Of a stretch of 64,000 nucleotides of DNA, positions 1-8,693 are shown one piece after another. Source of the DNA: Anaerolineae bacterium (lineage in GTDB: Bacteria > Chloroflexota > Anaerolineae > Promineifilales > Promineifilaceae); the NCBI GenBank assembly GCA_028277515.1, contig JANQGC010000114.1, positions 22,307 to 86,306 on the forward strand, in the 5' to 3' direction. The position numbers and the translations under genes are program-made. Each line of letters opens with the position of its first letter. Position 1 is the stretch's first letter. The notes beneath the pieces were generated by a model. That model saw only the letters and a list, made by a program, of their open reading frames with translations. It ran no database searches and was not told the DNA's origin.

Positions 1-1436
1 TCATTGTGCCGGGAGAAGATCAACAGAGCGGCCGGTTTCTGGTGCAGCATGAAAGGTACCCACAAGAAGTCCAGGCGGCAATCGAATCTTACCAGCCGTC
101 CCGCCCGGGACCGACCCAGCTTAATGACATGCTAAACCTCGCCCTGGAAGACTTGCAGCAGCGCATTGATACACCCCGTTACCAAACGATCTTGCTCTTT
201 TCTGATGCCCGACGTCTGGACGAACAGCTTTCCTATCCTCTACTCGTAGCCACTGCCAATGACGGTAAAATCCCTATCTATGGTGCCATCCTGGGCCAGG
301 AAGCGGATGAAATTGAGCAGGACAACATGGCCCGCCTGACGGAAGCAACCCAGGCTTTCCAGGTTCACATGCCGCAGCCAGAGGCTGTCGACCCCATTTT
401 TCAAATTTGGGAACAACAGGGCAACCCGGTCCAATTAAGCTATCGTTCCCGCCAGCGGCAAAGCGGCCGCAATCAGATCACACTTAATCTAAATTCGGTT
501 CAGGCGGCCACTGAATTTGATATTGCGCTTTCTGCCCCTGAGGTTAGTTTTTCATTGCCCACTGATGAGATTCGGCGAAAGGGTACCGCCTCTGACACCG
601 CATTAGAAGCCCTGCAACCCCAGGTTCAACCGCTCGAGATCACTTTGACGTGGCCAGATGATCGACCACGATCCTTGATCGAGGTCCTTATTTTGGCCAA
701 CAATCAAGCGCAGCGGATTTCCGAAGAATTTTTAGTTGAGGCAGCGGCAGGAGGCACGCTTGAGATTCCCTGGGACATAAGCGCTCTGGGTGATGGTGAG
801 GTGGAGCTTGTCGTGCAGGTTTTGGATGAACTGGGTTATCGCGGCCAAAGCGAGCCGCAGAGGATCACCATTCAAGTAGAACGCCCCCTGCCCCCCACGG
901 CCGTTCCGGTACCGGAAGAGCCAGTCACCGCACAAGAAGAAGATCCGGATTCCGAACCGGGGAGGCAAACTTTTACTTTTCTGGCAGTAACCGGGCTGCT
1001 GCTGTTGCTTTTTGCGGGCATAAGCAGGTTTTGGCGCAAAAGAGGCGGCGCGCAGGATAAACCTGTTATCGACCCATCCGCTGCCGGCGAAGAAATTGAT
1101 GAAACTGCACAACCCGAAATTGTCCTTATCCCTGTTCTTAAGTCCGTTTCTCCAGATCCAGGCAAAGAATTTATCATTGAAGGTTCTAATATCACCTTTG
1201 GCAGCGACCGGGAAAATGTGGATATTGTTTTGAATGATGATAGTATCGGCCGTTTGCATGCCCGCATACGAAAGCGTGAAGAGACCTATTGGCTGTTTGA
1301 TGAAGGCAGCCCTGCCGGCGTTTCACTCAATTATGAACGGCTTGGCTTAGCGCCCAGAGAGCTGCACGATGGTGATGTGCTGCAAATGGGATCGCTCACC
1401 TTCAGCTTCACGCTGCGCAGAGATTTACCAACCTGA
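1..1436 (+). CDS. VWA-like / FHA-domain membrane protein, 5' partial
   Basis: The reading frame is already open at the window edge, so the GTG at 6 is probably internal and the gene starts upstream. The first ~150 residues look like the second half of a von Willebrand A fold (TILLFSDARR strand, then alternating helices and strands). A beta-rich region follows, then a Pro/Glu-rich linker, one membrane helix at about residues 324-344, and a C-terminal FHA domain at about 394-470 (FGSDRENVDIVLNDD, then SIGRLHARI), which binds phosphothreonine peptides. The expected topology is an outside VWA part and a cytoplasmic FHA part. Such proteins often accompany Ser/Thr kinases or phosphatases in Chloroflexota, but none is visible here. 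The fold assignment of the first half is weaker than the FHA call. Confidence 0.75.
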   Translation, partial: IVPGEDQQSGRFLVQHERYPQEVQAAIESYQPSRPGPTQLNDMLNLALEDLQQRIDTPRYQTILLFSDARRLDEQLSYPLLVATANDGKIPIYGAILGQEADEIEQDNMARLTEATQAFQVHMPQPEAVDPIFQIWEQQGNPVQLSYRSRQRQSGRNQITLNLNSVQAATEFDIALSAPEVSFSLPTDEIRRKGTASDTALEALQPQVQPLEITLTWPDDRPRSLIEVLILANNQAQRISEEFLVEAAAGGTLEIPWDISALGDGEVELVVQVLDELGYRGQSEPQRITIQVERPLPPTAVPVPEEPVTAQEEDPDSEPGRQTFTFLAVTGLLLLLFAGISRFWRKRGGAQDKPVIDPSAAGEEIDETAQPEIVLIPVLKSVSPDPGKEFIIEGSNITFGSDRENVDIVLNDDSIGRLHARIRKREETYWLFDEGSPAGVSLNYERLGLAPRELHDGDVLQMGSLTFSFTLRRDLPT

Positions 1437-1470
1437 TGCCGAAAGGCATCCCCATCTATAAAGGAAAACG

Positions 1471-2145
1471 ATGAAAAATATCGCCATAGTATTAGACATT
1501 GACGGTTTAATGGTCGACACTGAGCCAATCTCCCGCCTGGCCTGGGATAGAGTGTTAGCTCACTACAACCGCGTTTTGGACGATGCATTACATACGCGCA
1601 TCGTCGGTTATCGTATTGATGAAAGCGCGCTCATGATAATAGACGAATACGACCTGCCATTAAGCGCCGATCAAGTCATTGAATTAAAAAGAATTGAATA
1701 CGACCAAGTTTTATCAGATGGTGTTCCGGTTATGCCTGGCCTGTTTGACTTGATCGAGGGGATCAATGAAAAAGAAATCCCTTGGGCGGTAGCCACTTCC
1801 AGCCCGCTGGCACACGCCCAAAGAATTTTGAGCCAACTACAGCTAACGGATTCATGTACAGTGATGACTGGTGGTGATGAGGTTTCCAGAGGCAAACCCG
1901 CTCCGGATATTTATCTATTAGCGGCTGAGCGTCTGGGGTTACCGCCGACTCATTGCCTGGCTGTAGAGGATTCAGCGCCAGGTTGTCGGGCTGCTCTGGC
2001 GGCAGGAATGATGACCCTGGCCGTACCGAATGGCGACACAAAAACGTCAGATTTCCCGCCTGTTCACCAGGTATTCAGTTCCTTAAATACCGTTGCCCAG
2101 GCGTTGGATCAACTTCTGGTTGAGTTAAAAAAACAACTATCATAA
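1471..2145 (+). CDS. HAD-superfamily hydrolase, beta-phosphoglucomutase-like
   Basis: A 224-residue HAD phosphatase of subfamily IA. Motif I is LDIDGLMVDTEP with nucleophile D9 and acid/base D11. Motif II is the Ser in ATSSPLAH, motif III the Lys in GKPAPD, and motif IV the acidic pair in AVEDSAPG. The helical cap between motifs I and II is of the type seen in beta-phosphoglucomutases and 2-deoxyglucose-6-phosphate phosphatases. The substrate cannot be told from sequence. ATG is preceded by AAAGGAAA with normal spacing. It lies 34 nt after the FHA protein and may be cotranscribed with it; the nusA promoter begins after it. Confidence 0.85.
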   Translation: MKNIAIVLDIDGLMVDTEPISRLAWDRVLAHYNRVLDDALHTRIVGYRIDESALMIIDEYDLPLSADQVIELKRIEYDQVLSDGVPVMPGLFDLIEGINEKEIPWAVATSSPLAHAQRILSQLQLTDSCTVMTGGDEVSRGKPAPDIYLLAAERLGLPPTHCLAVEDSAPGCRAALAAGMMTLAVPNGDTKTSDFPPVHQVFSSLNTVAQALDQLLVELKKQLS

Positions 2146-2170
2146 ATATATAAAAAGCAGCTAATCTGCA

Positions 2171-2199
2171 TTGCTAATAACGGCTTGCTATGTTATAAT
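2171..2199 (+). promoter_or_regulatory. sigma70-type promoter of the nusA operon
   Basis: TTGCTA at 2171-2176, a 17-nt spacer, and a perfect TATAAT at 2194-2199 preceded by TGT (extended -10). The expected start is near 2206, giving a leader of about 88 nt that contains the hairpin at 2233-2256. Confidence 0.7.
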
Positions 2200-2232
2200 T
2201 TGAGCATAAATTGTTAGATGGTAGCTTAGTGG

Positions 2233-2256
2233 AAGTGGGCAACCCCCACTTTTTTT
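2233..2256 (+). terminator. leader terminator/attenuator before nusA
   Basis: AAGTGGG (2233-2239) pairs perfectly with CCCACTT (2245-2251) around a 5-nt loop and runs into six Ts. It sits inside the nusA leader, only about 27 nt after the predicted transcription start, so most transcripts would have to read through it. In Bacillus the nusA operon is known to be autoregulated by NusA-dependent attenuation in its leader; the same logic is inferred here. Confidence 0.7.
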
Positions 2257-2293
2257 GTTGTTTAGTGTCTCTAAACAGGATTGAAGAAAATAA

Positions 2294-4282
2294 ATGAAAA
2301 GCGAATTTCTTTTAGCCTTCAATGAAATATGTGAATCACGTGGACTGCCTAAAGAAGATGTCCTGGAAGCGCTGAAAACTGCGTTGGTTTCCGCTTACCG
2401 GCGTGATGCCAATGTGAGCAACACCCAAGAAGTAAGGGCAGAAATCGACCAGCGCACCGGCGAACCAACGATCTTTGCTGAAAAAGAAGTTGTGGACAGC
2501 ATTGTGGACAGCCGCACGGAAGTGATGCTGGAAGTTGCCCGGCGCAATGGTTTTCCGGACGCCGAATATGGCGACCTGGTGATGATTGACAGCACGACGG
2601 CCGGTTTCGGCCGAATTGCCGCACAAACCGCAAAACAGGTCTTGTTGCAACGTGTGCGCGAAGCCGAGCGGGAACATCTCTTTGAAGATTTCTCCGGCCG
2701 TGAAGGTGAATTGGTTAACGGCACGGTGCAAAGCATCAGTGGCCAGCATATCACCATTGGCTTAGGCCGTACGGAGGCGATCCTGCCCAAGAGCCAGCAG
2801 GTTCCCCGCGAGCGGTACCGGGCGCATGATAAGATCCGCGTCTATGTTTTAGAAGTAAGGCGTACCAACCGCGGCCCACAGATTATCGTCAGCCGTAATC
2901 ATCGTAACTTGCTGCGTCGCCTCCTGGAACTGGAAGTACCGGAAATTTATAATGGCCAGGTCGATGTGAAGAGCATCGCCCGTGAAGCTGGACAGCGCTC
3001 GAAAGTCGCCGTCCATGCTTTGCAACCGGGTGTCGATCCGGTTGGCGCCTGTGTCGGTATGCGCGGCGTGCGCATCCAGAGCATTGTCCGCGAGTTGAAT
3101 GACGAGAAAATCGACGTTATTGAATGGGATCCCAGCCAGCAATCATTTATTTCAAAGGCGCTCAGCCCGGCGCGCGTGTCGCATGTGTTCCTGGAAGAAC
3201 ATCCGATTGCCGGCAGAACGGCCGTTGTCATCGTTCCGGATGATCAATTGTCTTTGGCGATCGGCCGGGAAGGACAAAATGCGCGATTAGCCGCCAAATT
3301 AACCGGGTGGCGTATCGATATTAAGAGCCTGACCGAAGCCGCCAAGGATTCATTAGAAGACCTTGGTGATCCGGCGGCCGACCCGGCAATTGTTAATGAT
3401 GAAAACCTGCTTGAACAGGTGGGCCATGTTTTAGAGAAAAAAGAAGCCGGCCGCCCCATCACGGCCGAGGATTACGCGGTTCTATCCCGTCTCGTCGCCG
3501 GGGTCGAAGGAAACATCGTGGCCAAACGAGCCGAATCCCATGCGGAAGTCCGGCGTGAACGGGCTGAGATTCGCAAACGAATTCCCGCTGTGGCCTGGAA
3601 GTTACCTCTGGAAGAACTTGATCTCCCTGGCCGAATCCACAATTTACTGCTTGATAATGAGATCGAAACGGTTGGCGACGTTATGCTTAACCTGGAGATT
3701 GATGACCAGGTCTTCTTAGAATTCCGGGGCTTCGGTGATGTCATGTTACAAACATTGAAAGAATACGTGGCTGTCTACCAGCTTCCTGAAGATATTCCTG
3801 GTGAAGAACTTGTGGAAGATTTGCTAGATGAGGATCTCCTGGTAGAGGAAGTGACCGAAGAAGTCACTTTGCAAGCGGAGGAAGAAACGGCTGAACTATT
3901 GGTTGAGGAACTTGCTGCTGAAGAAACAGTCCCGGTTGCAGAAGCGCCTGAGCCGGAAGCGATTGAGGCTGAAGAAGAAATTGAAGAAATAATTGAGGAA
4001 GAGGTAGTTGAGGAAGAAGTCGAGCAGATTTCCGATATTGATGACCTGTCTAAATCAATTGTTGATGTTGAACCGGAGCCGGTTAAGAAAAAGAAACCGT
4101 CCGTTGTCGTTGTTCGATCATCAGACAGTGAGGATGAGTTTGATGATGACGATGAGCGAAGTTCTCGTCGCGGCCGCCGGCTGGTCTACGATGAAAATTT
4201 GGGTGAAGTTGTCATCAAGCGTAAACGCAAGGGCAGCCGCGGCCGTCCGGAGTGGGAAGATTTCGATCCTGAAGATGCATAA
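2294..4282 (+). CDS. nusA: transcription termination/antitermination factor NusA
   Basis: RNA-polymerase-binding factor for pausing, termination and antitermination. The N-terminal domain covers ~1-126, the S1 domain starts near 137 (GELVNGTVQSISG), and two KH domains span ~214-345, the second with the GREGQNARLAAKLTGW motif. A helix-hairpin-helix-like segment lies at ~436-500. The last ~160 residues are unusual: a very acidic Glu-rich tail (~505-590) followed by a Lys/Arg-rich end, so the protein is 662 residues against ~350-500 for typical NusA. The rimP gene that normally precedes nusA is absent; a HAD gene stands there instead. ylxR starts 2 nt after the stop codon. Confidence 0.95.
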   Translation: MKSEFLLAFNEICESRGLPKEDVLEALKTALVSAYRRDANVSNTQEVRAEIDQRTGEPTIFAEKEVVDSIVDSRTEVMLEVARRNGFPDAEYGDLVMIDSTTAGFGRIAAQTAKQVLLQRVREAEREHLFEDFSGREGELVNGTVQSISGQHITIGLGRTEAILPKSQQVPRERYRAHDKIRVYVLEVRRTNRGPQIIVSRNHRNLLRRLLELEVPEIYNGQVDVKSIAREAGQRSKVAVHALQPGVDPVGACVGMRGVRIQSIVRELNDEKIDVIEWDPSQQSFISKALSPARVSHVFLEEHPIAGRTAVVIVPDDQLSLAIGREGQNARLAAKLTGWRIDIKSLTEAAKDSLEDLGDPAADPAIVNDENLLEQVGHVLEKKEAGRPITAEDYAVLSRLVAGVEGNIVAKRAESHAEVRRERAEIRKRIPAVAWKLPLEELDLPGRIHNLLLDNEIETVGDVMLNLEIDDQVFLEFRGFGDVMLQTLKEYVAVYQLPEDIPGEELVEDLLDEDLLVEEVTEEVTLQAEEETAELLVEELAAEETVPVAEAPEPEAIEAEEEIEEIIEEEVVEEEVEQISDIDDLSKSIVDVEPEPVKKKKPSVVVVRSSDSEDEFDDDDERSSRRGRRLVYDENLGEVVIKRKRKGSRGRPEWEDFDPEDA

Positions 4283-4284
4283 AC

Positions 4285-4605
4285 GTGAGCAAGAAGAAAA
4301 GGCAACGTCAGAAGCATGTTCCACGAAGGACTTGTGTGGTCTGCCGGCAAAAGATGGACAAGCGCCGGCTGACGCGCCTTGTTCGCTCAGTAGAAGACGG
4401 CGTTGTTGTTGATCCAACAGGAAAAAGAAACGGCCGTGGTGCCTATCTTTGCGACCAGGTGCAATGTTGGGATAAAGCCTTGAATAATCTGCAAATATTG
4501 AACCAGGCGCTGATGACCGAGATCACAGAGCAAGAAAGAGAGAGGATTGCCACGTTCAAACCGGCTGAAATTAAGGTGACGGAGAAAGAGAATGACACAA
4601 ACTGA
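4285..4605 (+). CDS. ylxR: YlxR/RnpM-family RNA-binding protein
   Basis: 106 residues starting at GTG, 2 nt after nusA. The core motif RTCVVCRQK, then LTRLVRS and NGRGAYLC, defines the DUF448/YlxR fold; the family member RnpM modulates RNase P in Bacillus. An extended basic N-terminus (KKKRQRQKH) fits nucleic-acid binding. Its last 14 nt overlap infB, indicating translational coupling. Position between nusA and infB is the standard one. Confidence 0.9.
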   Translation: MSKKKRQRQKHVPRRTCVVCRQKMDKRRLTRLVRSVEDGVVVDPTGKRNGRGAYLCDQVQCWDKALNNLQILNQALMTEITEQERERIATFKPAEIKVTEKENDTN

Positions 4606-6370
4606 AACGGTTATTGAAGTACCCGAATTTGTAACGGTCAGAGAATTGGCCGGCATCATGGGAGTCAGTCCCATTGATGTCATTAAAGAGTTGATGAGCA
4701 ACGGCATTATGGCCAACATCAACCAGCAAATTGACTTTGATACAGCCTCCATTGTCGCGGAAGAAATGGGCTTTGAAGTCGTAGCACCGCAAGCTGAGGA
4801 AGTTGAAGAGGCGGTCGAAGATCAACTCATCTGGCGCCAGGTTTTGGCGGAAGAAGATGAAGCCGATCTCAAGCCGCGTCCGGCAGTGGTCACCATGCTA
4901 GGGCACGTCGATCATGGCAAAACATCCTTGCTTGATGTTATTCGCCAAACCAATGTTGTATCAGGTGAAGCTGGAGGTATCACCCAGCACATTGGCGCCT
5001 ACCAGGTCAATAAAGAGGGTGAGCTGATTTCTTTCCTTGATACACCTGGCCACGAAGCATTTACAGCCATGCGCGCTCGTGGGGCACAGGCCACAGACAT
5101 CGCTATCCTGGTCATCGCCGCAGATGATGGGCTGATGCCTCAGACCAGAGAAGCTGTCGATCATGCCCGAGCTGCCCGTGTGCCAATCATCGTTGCGCTC
5201 AACAAGATTGATCTGGCGACCAGCCGGCCTGAAAGGGTCAAACAGCAGTTGGCTGAAATTGATCTGGTTCCCGATGAATGGGATGGCGATACGATGGTCA
5301 TACCTGTTTCGGCAACCGAGAAATTGGGGATTGACGATCTGCTGGAAGCAATACTCCTGGTTGCTGAAGATATCGAACCAAGGGCAAATCCAAAGGCATC
5401 AGCTACCGGTACTGTTCTTGAAGCAAAAATTGAAAAAGGCCGCGGGATCATGACCACGGTCTTGGTCCAGAATGGAACGCTCAAGATGGGTGATACGCTG
5501 CTCATTGGCGAAAACTACGGCAAGATCAAGGCCATGTTTAATTACATGGGCAAACGGGTTCAAATGGCTGCGCCCTCAACACCTGTTTCTGTTGCCGGCC
5601 TGCGCGGTATTCCTGAAGCGGGAGATCAGTTCCGGGTCGTGGAAAGCGAAAAGGCGGCACGCAAAATTATTTCAGGCATGGATGAACAAGGTCAAACGAT
5701 TGAGAGAGGGACTGCCCCGGTCAGCCTTGAAGAGTTTTTCACGCGCTTGCAAGATGGGGAATCTAAGACTTTGAATCTGGTTGTAAAGGCAGATGTGCAA
5801 GGCTCCCTGGAACCCATTGTCAATTCTCTGGAACAGCTCACCAATGAAGAAGTGACGGTGGAAATATTACGCTCGTCAACAGGTAACGTCAGTGAAAGTG
5901 ATGTGATGTTAGCCTCTGCTTCTGACGCGATAATCCTAGGATTTAATGTGGACGTTGATTCGATTGCCAAAACGGCCGCCAGCAGTGAAGGGGTAGATAT
6001 CCGCAGCTATCGCATCATTTACAAGCTCATCGAAGATGTAGAGAAAGCGATGAAAGGGATGCTGGCACCGACATACCGTGATGTCATCATCGGCCGTGCC
6101 GAAGTGCGACAGGTATTCCGTATACGCGGTGTAGGCAATGTCGCCGGTTCCTATATGCGCACTGGAGAGGCCCGGCGCAATGCCAGGGCCCGTCTCGTCC
6201 GCAATGGCAGACTCCTCACCACCGGTCCGGTAGGCAGCTTAAAGCATCTGCAGGAAAATGTTCGCGAGGTAAAAACCGGATTTGAGTTTGGTGTGAGTAT
6301 TGATGACTGGAATGATTACGAACCAGGTGACATCATTGAATTTTTTGTTACCGAAAGGGTTGTAGAGTAA
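4592..6370 (+). CDS. infB: translation initiation factor IF-2
   Basis: GTPase that places initiator tRNA on the 30S subunit. A short IF2_N helical domain ([14 protein letters not shown]) lies near residues 10-60. The GTPase domain starts at about 97: G1 [10 protein letters not shown]2 [10 protein letters not shown]3 DTPGHEAF, G4 NKID, G5 SATEKLG. Domains II, III and IV follow, ending ...[14 protein letters not shown]. At 592 residues this is a compact IF-2 without the long variable N-terminal region of enterobacterial forms. It overlaps ylxR by 14 nt and is followed by rbfA after 5 nt. Confidence 0.96.
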   Translation: MTQTETVIEVPEFVTVRELAGIMGVSPIDVIKELMSNGIMANINQQIDFDTASIVAEEMGFEVVAPQAEEVEEAVEDQLIWRQVLAEEDEADLKPRPAVVTMLGHVDHGKTSLLDVIRQTNVVSGEAGGITQHIGAYQVNKEGELISFLDTPGHEAFTAMRARGAQATDIAILVIAADDGLMPQTREAVDHARAARVPIIVALNKIDLATSRPERVKQQLAEIDLVPDEWDGDTMVIPVSATEKLGIDDLLEAILLVAEDIEPRANPKASATGTVLEAKIEKGRGIMTTVLVQNGTLKMGDTLLIGENYGKIKAMFNYMGKRVQMAAPSTPVSVAGLRGIPEAGDQFRVVESEKAARKIISGMDEQGQTIERGTAPVSLEEFFTRLQDGESKTLNLVVKADVQGSLEPIVNSLEQLTNEEVTVEILRSSTGNVSESDVMLASASDAIILGFNVDVDSIAKTAASSEGVDIRSYRIIYKLIEDVEKAMKGMLAPTYRDVIIGRAEVRQVFRIRGVGNVAGSYMRTGEARRNARARLVRNGRLLTTGPVGSLKHLQENVREVKTGFEFGVSIDDWNDYEPGDIIEFFVTERVVE

Positions 6371-6375
6371 GGTAG

Positions 6376-6753
6376 ATGAGTAAAATCAGACAGGAGCGAA
6401 CGGCCGAAGACATTCGGATAATTATCAGCGACCTCTTATTTCGAGAGGTAAGTGATCCACGCTTACAAGATTTGACCATTACGCGCGTGCTGATTGACCG
6501 CGAATTACAACACGCTAACATTTATGTGAATGCTTTAGGTGACGAGAGCAGAAAGAATGAAGTCATGCAAGCCCTCAAGAAAGCTGGGGGCTTTTTTCGT
6601 TATGAATTGGCTCAACGCACCAGCTTACGCACCGTCCCCGAACTTCAATTTCATTGGGACCCAACGCTGGCCTATGCTGAAGAAGTCGATGAGATTCTGA
6701 GCAGCATAGAAATTCCACCGGAAGATGACCCTTCTCCCGGCAACGATCAATAA
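6376..6753 (+). CDS. rbfA: ribosome-binding factor A
   Basis: 125-residue KH-like factor needed for 16S rRNA maturation and late 30S assembly. Motifs include RTAEDIRIIISDLL near the N-terminus, DPRLQDLTITRV, and the RTVPELQFHWDPT strand near the C-terminus. Length is usual. It starts 5 nt after infB, in the classical nusA-infB-rbfA order. Confidence 0.93.
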   Translation: MSKIRQERTAEDIRIIISDLLFREVSDPRLQDLTITRVLIDRELQHANIYVNALGDESRKNEVMQALKKAGGFFRYELAQRTSLRTVPELQFHWDPTLAYAEEVDEILSSIEIPPEDDPSPGNDQ

Positions 6754-6783
6754 ACGAATCATAGACCAGGCCGGCAAATTCAT

Positions 6784-7755
6784 ATGATCCGACATGCCTT
6801 AGAAAAAGCGCAAAATATTCTGGTAGTGAGCCACATCGATCCCGATGGAGACGCCATCGGATCACTGACCGCGATGGGATTGGCCTTGCAGCAGCTAGGG
6901 CAGAATTTTACGCTCGTCTGTGATGATAACGTCCCTGAGCGTTTTCAATTTTTACCTCTGGCAGATGATGTTATTAAAAAACCTTCGCTTTCCAGCGGCT
7001 ACGATTTACTTATTGCCCTGGATTGCGGCGATGAAATGCGCATGGGCAGGGCTTTTAGTTCCCTTCCTGAACCAAAACCCTTTATCATCAATATTGACCA
7101 TCACATTACCAACACCCAATTTGGCGATATCAATGTAGTTGAACCACAAGCGACCTCAACGGTGGAAATCCTTTATAAAATCTTCTTAGAAATGGACCTC
7201 GAAATAAGTGAAGCGCTAGCCACCAGCCTGCTCACCGGCCTGGTTACAGATACCCTGGCTTTCCGCATTGTAGGGGTAACACCGGAGACATTGCGAACGG
7301 GTGCCGATTTGGTAGAGGCTGGAGCCGACCTGGGATTTATCACCATGCGTGCCTTAAACGTTCGCCCCTATTCCACCTTGAAGCTTTGGAGTAAAGGCTT
7401 AAACAAGATGGTGCTCGAAGGCGGGTTGCTTTGGGCCAGCATCACCGATCAAGACCGTGAAGCGTGTGATTTCCGCAGCAACAGCAGTGTAGGATTGGTC
7501 AATCTCCTGGCCGATGTTGAAGAGGCAGCAATGGGGGCCGTCCTGATGGAAATGAAGGATGGAACCGTCAAGGTTGGCTTGCGTTGTCGCCCCCCATTCG
7601 ATGTAGCCCAAGTGGCCGTAGCTCTCGGTGGTGGCGGCCACCCACTCGCTGCCGGCTGCACCATGGCCGGACCACTTGCCGAAGCCGAGGCGGTTTTGGT
7701 TCGTTCATGCCAGGACGCCATTATTCGCCAGGCAAACGCTGTTCCACAAGCATAA
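6784..7755 (+). CDS. nrnA: DHH/DHHA1 phosphoesterase, NrnA-like oligoribonuclease / pAp phosphatase
   Basis: 323 residues. The DHH domain carries SHIDPDGDAIGS near residue 18, ALDCGDE, the signature NIDHHITNTQFGD and GLVTDTLAFR, all ligands of the two-Mn site. The C-terminal DHHA1 domain has the substrate loop GGGGHPLAAGC. Family members degrade nanoRNAs and dephosphorylate pAp; position between rbfA and truB is typical in Gram-positive and Chloroflexota genomes. It starts 30 nt after rbfA. Confidence 0.9.
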   Translation: MIRHALEKAQNILVVSHIDPDGDAIGSLTAMGLALQQLGQNFTLVCDDNVPERFQFLPLADDVIKKPSLSSGYDLLIALDCGDEMRMGRAFSSLPEPKPFIINIDHHITNTQFGDINVVEPQATSTVEILYKIFLEMDLEISEALATSLLTGLVTDTLAFRIVGVTPETLRTGADLVEAGADLGFITMRALNVRPYSTLKLWSKGLNKMVLEGGLLWASITDQDREACDFRSNSSVGLVNLLADVEEAAMGAVLMEMKDGTVKVGLRCRPPFDVAQVAVALGGGGHPLAAGCTMAGPLAEAEAVLVRSCQDAIIRQANAVPQA

Positions 7756-7783
7756 GCGGCCGTCCAACGCAGTATCACTCCTT

Positions 7784-8653
7784 ATGTCCCTCGAAGGTGT
7801 TCTCAATATTGATAAGCCTCAGGGAATAACCTCCCATGATGTTGTCAATCAAATACGTCGTTTGAGCGCTGTGCGGCGCGTGGGTCATGCAGGCACCCTC
7901 GACCCACTCGCGACCGGTGTGCTTTTGCTGTGCCTGGGTAGAGCAACGCGTTTAGTGGAATATCTGGTTAGCTTGCCGAAGTACTATGAAGCGGTGATTC
8001 GTCTGGGACAGGTGACGGATACCTATGATGCTGAAGGCCAAATTCTTGAAGAACGAGAGGTTTTAGCAACCGAACTGGAAATCAGAGAAGTTTTGCGAAG
8101 TTTTCAAGGCAGGATTCAACAAAAAGCGCCCGCATTTTCGGCGATTAAACAGGATGGCCGGCCGCTTTATAAACTTGCCAGGGAAGGTAAGCCGGTTGAT
8201 CCGCCGCTGCGCGAGGTTCAGATTTATGAACTTGAGCTGCTCTCCTGGGAAAAGCCGTTGGTCCAGATTCGGGTGAGCTGCTCGTCGGGGACCTACATTC
8301 GCTCATTAGCCCATGATTTCGGGCAGCTTCTTGGCCCTGGCGGGCATATTTGCCAACTGCGGCGCACGGCCGTTGGCGATTTCGCGTCCGATCATTCCGC
8401 TGCTTTAAAAGAGCTTGACGAGGAAAACTGGCTTGAATATTTGCTGTCCAGCGACACGGCCGTGCGCCATTTGCCCCGGCTTGACCTTACTGAAGAAGAG
8501 GCACAGCGGCTGCAACTTGGGCAGCGCCTGCCGCGAACAAGCCGGCATCCTCAGGCCCCAATTGTGCGGGCTTACGATGGCGGCGGCCGTTTTATCGGCA
8601 TTGTAAAAGCGCGAGAGTCAGCCTGGCAGCCGCACAAAATCTTCCCTTCCTGA
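7784..8653 (+). CDS. truB: tRNA pseudouridine(55) synthase
   Basis: 289 residues. Start set at ATG 7784, because homology begins there (GVLNIDKPQGITSHDVV); the frame is open further upstream into nrnA but that part has no conserved features. The catalytic Asp is in GTLDPLATGVL. The KAPAFSAIKQDGRPLYKLAR segment and the PUA-like C-terminal end agree with TruB. It makes pseudouridine 55 in the T arm of tRNAs. It lies 28 nt after nrnA. Confidence 0.93.
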   Translation: MSLEGVLNIDKPQGITSHDVVNQIRRLSAVRRVGHAGTLDPLATGVLLLCLGRATRLVEYLVSLPKYYEAVIRLGQVTDTYDAEGQILEEREVLATELEIREVLRSFQGRIQQKAPAFSAIKQDGRPLYKLAREGKPVDPPLREVQIYELELLSWEKPLVQIRVSCSSGTYIRSLAHDFGQLLGPGGHICQLRRTAVGDFASDHSAALKELDEENWLEYLLSSDTAVRHLPRLDLTEEEAQRLQLGQRLPRTSRHPQAPIVRAYDGGGRFIGIVKARESAWQPHKIFPS

Positions 8654-8655
8654 CA

Positions 8656-8684
8656 TTTCAACGTCATTCATACTCTGGTACAAT
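8656..8684 (+). promoter_or_regulatory. possible promoter giving a leaderless ribF mRNA
   Basis: TACAAT at 8679-8684 is preceded by TGG (extended -10), with a weak TTTCAA at 8656 at 17-nt spacing. The ribF ATG lies only 9 nt after the -10 box and has no Shine-Dalgarno sequence in front, so a transcript from here would be almost leaderless. Confidence 0.4.
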
Positions 8685-8693
8685 TATTGTTCT

